DNA from: Hevea brasiliensis | Lineage: Eukaryota > Streptophyta > Magnoliopsida > Malpighiales > Euphorbiaceae | Assembly: GCF_030052815.1 (NCBI RefSeq) | Contig: NC_079498.1 | Span: 85,112,992-85,176,991 of the forward strand | Length of the DNA stretch: 64,000 nucleotides | Reading direction: 5' to 3' | Shown: in pieces, positions 60,900 to 64,000 of the stretch | How positions within the stretch are numbered: the stretch's first letter is position 1 | How the letters are laid out: each line of letters starts with the position of its first letter | Notes under the pieces: generated by a model | Seen by the model: the letters and a program-made list of their open reading frames with translations, nothing else | What the model was told of the DNA's origin: nothing | The model's database searches: none | Translations under genes and position numbers: made by a program

Positions 60900-62330
60900 T
60901 ACGCAATGAGACAGCGTGAAGAGGTGAGACTTCGATGTGGTATTGGTATATTCTCTATCTCTGGTCAAGATGTATTTGTATTGTTTGATCCAGTTCAACC
61001 CATTCATATGTTAGTGCTAGCATAGTCGGTTCACTTGTTTGTCCCATGTGTGCAAATGGGTTTTGAAGTGCTAGTAACTAGTCCGTTAGGACAAGAGGTC
61101 CGGTCAACAAAATTTATAGAGACTGTCCTTTGGTGATCCAAGGACATGTTTTCTGTCGAGACTTGATTGAGATGCCCTTCAGAGAGTATGATATTATCTT
61201 AGGCATGGATTGGTTAGCTGGCATCATGCTATGATTATTGTAGGCGAAAGATCACTTTTGGTCTCCTTTGTATGCGGTGATGTGGTCATACACGGGAGAG
61301 GCATTTATCGCCATCAAACATCATTTAATTTTGCACTAGCCGGAAAGATGATCGAGAAAGGGTGTGAAGCATACTTGGCACATGTGATAGACACCCAAGT
61401 GGGGAGTCGGCACTAAGGGACATCCCTCGTATGTGATTTTCGGATGTGTTTCTGATGAATTGCAAGGATTACCTCGAGAAGAGAGGTGCGATTTGAAATT
61501 GATGTTATGCTCGGTGTGGATCCAATCTCCATAACGCCATATAGAATGGCACTGCAATTGAAAGAGTTGAAAGTGCGATTGCAAGAATTGCTTGACAAGG
61601 GCTTTATCCGCCCTAGTGTGTCACCTTAGGGAGCGCGGTGTTGTTTGTAAATTAGAAAGATGGCTCTCTTAGCTTGTTGATTGATTATCGGGTGTTGATT
61701 AAGGTGACAATACTTATTAGATATCCTTTGCCCCGAATTGATGACTTGTTTGATCGGTTGAGGTGCGGTATGTTCTCAAAATTGACACGAGATCAAGTTA
61801 TTATCACCTGAAAGTACAAGAGCGAGTATTTCTAAAACTACCTTGAGAACTCGCTATGGCCATTATGAGTTTTTGGTTATGCCATTGGGTTAACTAATGC
61901 TCATTTGCTTTTATGGATCGATGAACACTATCTTGAGACCATACCTCGACCGGTTGTTGTGGTATTCATAGATGATATATTGGTCTATTCGAGGAATGCA
62001 AAAGAGCATGATAGACATCTGCGGATTGTCTGCAGACTTTGAGGAGAAACAACTATATGCCGATTGTCGAAGTGTGAATTTTGGTGAAGGAAATATCTTT
62101 CTTGGGGCATGTAGTATCGAGAAGAGGGCATCAAGGTAGATCCAAGTAAGATTGAAGTCGTCCTTAATTGGAGGCCACCCGAAATGTCACGAGATTCGTA
62201 GTTTTAGGTTTAGTGGATACTACCGTAGATTTGTGAAGGATTCTCCATGTTAGCATCTCTACTGACCAAGCTACTTTGAAAAGATGTAAAATTTAAGTGG
62301 ACAGATAAGTGCCAGTGAAGTTTTGATGAA
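60900..62330 (+). pseudogene. gypsy F protease and reverse transcriptase, heavily frameshifted
   Basis: Fragments in different frames: protease end EYDIILGMDWLAG near 61190; [22 protein letters not shown] near 61560, [13 protein letters not shown] near 61720, [11 protein letters not shown] near 61850, active site [11 protein letters not shown] near 61968, and CEFW near 62070. Most breaks are single-base losses inside short T, G or A runs. Confidence 0.8.
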
Positions 62331-62999
62331 TTGAAGAGATGTTTGACTGAAGCTCCAGTCCTTACTTTACCTACTCCAGGTAAAGAATATACAGTATATA
62401 GTGACGCTTCTCACAATGGGTTAGGTTGTGTGTTGATGCAAGATCGAAATGTCATTGCCTATGCATCACGCCAGCTAAAACCGCATGAGAGGAACTATCC
62501 AACACATGATTTGGAGCTTGCAGCTATTGTGTTTGCTCTTAAGATCTGGAGGCATTATTTGTATGGGGAGAAGTGCTACATCTATACAGATCATAAGAGC
62601 TTGAAGTATTTGGGCACCCAAAAAGAGTTGAATTTGAGACAGAGGAGATGGTTAGAGTTGATAAAAGACTATGATTGTCTGATAGACTATCAGCCAGGGA
62701 AAGCTAATGTTGTGGCTGACGCCTTAAGTCGTAAGACTATGGCAAATCTACAAGTTACTCCTTTGTCTTTGGTACATGAGTTGAGATCATTACATGCCAG
62801 TTTAGAGATTAATGATGATGGGCAAATAGCAATTGCATGGCATGTACAGCCAGTGTTGGTTGATCAGATTAGAATGGCTGCTCAGAATGATCAGAAGTAT
62901 CAGAAGCTGATGGAAGAAGTCCAGCAGGGCAAGAAACCAGAATTCTCAATCAGAGATGATGGTCTCTTTGCTACACCAGGGCAGAATGTGTGTTCCTAA
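62331..62999 (+). pseudogene. gypsy F RNase H and linker
   Basis: Open for 222 codons: [90 protein letters not shown]. It ends by a 1 bp shift at about 62970, and the continuation ([19 protein letters not shown]) is in the next frame. This part is much better kept than the preceding 2 kb. Confidence 0.9.
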
Positions 63000-63391
63000 T
63001 GATGTTGATTTGAGGCAGATCATTTTGAAGGAAGCACATGAGTCTCCTTTTGCCATGCACCCTGGTGGCACAAAAATGTATAGAGGGCTAAAGGAGCATT
63101 ACTGGTGGATGGGTATGAAAAGAGATGTGGCAGAGTTTGTATCCAAATGCCTAACTTGTCGACAAGTAAAGCAGAGCATCAAGTACCATGGGTTGTTACA
63201 TCCACTACGATGCAGAATGGAAATGGGAAAGAATAACGATGGATTTTGTAATGGGACTTCGAGGACACGGAAGAGTCATGATGCGCTTTGGGTCATTGTT
63301 GAGACTAACTAAGTGCCTTATTTTCCGCCGATTCGGATGGACTACGATTTAGAAAGATTGGCCAAGTTATACATCGATGAGATTGTGAGGC
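62956..63391 (+). pseudogene. gypsy F integrase zinc region and core start
   Basis: It contains HPGGTKMYRGLKEHYWWMGM and FVSKCLTCRQVKQ, the H2C2-type integrase zinc segment. From about 63180 several shifts break the core start (MDFVMGL-like sequence near 63238), and the frame is not continuous to 63391. Confidence 0.85.
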
Positions 63392-64000
63392 GCATGGAGT
63401 GCAGTATCCATTGTATCGCATAGAGATCCTAGGTTCACTTCTAGATTCTGGGGTAGTCTTCAGAGAGCCCTAGGAACTAGATTGAACTTCAGTACTGCAT
63501 TCCACCCACAGACAGATGGCCAGTCTGAAAGGGTAATTCAGATTTTGGAGGACATGCTACGGGCTTGTGTGATTGAGTTTGAGGGTAGTTGGGATACACA
63601 CTTGCCTTTGATTGAGTTTGCTTATAACAACAGCTATCAATCAAGCATTGGGATGCCTCCATATGAAGTTTTGTATGGCAGAAAATGTAGAACCCCGTTG
63701 TGTTGGGATGACGTGGGTGAAAGAAAGATGATCGGACCCGAAATTGTCCAACAGACTAAAGAGAAAATTAGGGTGATCAGAGATCGACTTAAAGCTGCAT
63801 CAGACCGTCAGAAGTCCTATGTTGATTTGAAAAGAAGAGATATTGAGTATGTAGTGGGTGAGAAAGTTTTCCTCAAGGTTTCTCCTTGGAAGAGGATTAT
63901 GAGATTCGGCAGAAAGGGGAAATTAAGTCCTCGTTTTATCGGGCCATATGAGGTTCTGGAAAGAGTGGGTCCTTTGGCATATCGGTTAGCACTACCTCCA
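63392..64000 (+). pseudogene. gypsy F integrase core and C-terminal part, open to the window end
   Basis: A stop-free frame (frame 2) reads SHRDPRFTSRFWGSLQRALG, FHPQTDGQSERVIQILEDML, FAYNNSYQSSIGMPPYEVLY, GRKCRTPLCWDDVGERK and KLSPRFIGPYEVLERVGPLA. It ends just before the expected HPVFH and chromodomain-like region. The Asp of the usual SDRDP phrase is His here. Confidence 0.9.

Larger units (their letters stand above)
55872..64000 (+). mobile_element. Ty3/gypsy chromovirus F, 5' LTR to integrase, runs off the window
   Basis: A 3656 bp 5' LTR, primer site, gag and pol reach to after the integrase core. It is inserted in the RNase H of copia E; a target duplication AGATC is expected. Its LTR is related to D and G. 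The gag-to-RT part is heavily shifted by single-base indels, while RNase H and the integrase core are mostly open. Confidence 0.93.

Noticed and set aside
1..64000. Integrated plant pararetrovirus or another novel system
   Set aside because: Pol order and motifs are those of copia and chromovirus elements. No movement or coat protein, and no non-transposon operon or defence-like cluster, was seen.

Overview
This is nuclear DNA from a flowering plant, probably a eudicot. The evidence is two decayed host-gene fragments of plant type (a class I formin FH2 exon and an unc-13-like MUN-domain gene), plant-type Ty1/copia elements and Ty3/gypsy chromovirus elements primed by initiator Met tRNA, strong AT richness and many microsatellites. 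The species cannot be named from this sequence. I found no intact host gene, rRNA, tRNA or CRISPR array. Almost every open frame belongs to a retrotransposon, and no element is fully intact.

Left part (1-7971): an antisense unc-13-like pseudogene (about 226-1313), then AT-rich DNA with weak transposon remnants, then a direct tandem duplication of a 1.84 kb unit (3706-5541 and 5542-7391), each copy ending in a CT/CA microsatellite. At 7881 a formin FH2 exon begins.

Middle part (7972-32997): this formin exon has been hit twice. An old copia element P (7972-12974, target duplication TTTTA) splits it first. About 115 bp further on, copia element A (13096-32686, minus strand, target duplication CTTAA) splits it again. 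A is itself interrupted by a related copia element B (15825-25825, minus strand, target duplication ATTTT). Removing the elements and one copy of each duplication restores one continuous formin reading frame (7881-7971, 12980-13095, 32692-32934), itself carrying stops and a frameshift, and running into a GA microsatellite.

Right part (32998-64000): about 3 kb of AT-rich DNA with a possible hAT scrap leads to an older LTR-like sequence H. Gypsy chromovirus C (36141-50396, target duplication TGTTC) sits in H, and the 5' LTR of C holds a 4 kb solo LTR D (38240-42264, target duplication CGCTC). To the right H is broken again by an antisense LTR G (from 50478), which is broken by copia E (from 51366), which is broken inside RNase H by gypsy F (from 55872), whose pol runs off the window. 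The 3' parts of F, E, G and H should therefore lie beyond 64000 in that order.

The elements are related by nesting, not by shared function. LTR divergence (hand counts over short stretches) agrees with the nesting order: P is the oldest, A is older than B, and C is moderately young. Stop codons in the coding remnants are mostly Gln or Trp codons changed by C-to-T or G-to-A, as expected from decay of methylated cytosines in silenced transposons. F differs: its gag-to-RT stretch is full of single-base indels, which may be decay or sequencing error.
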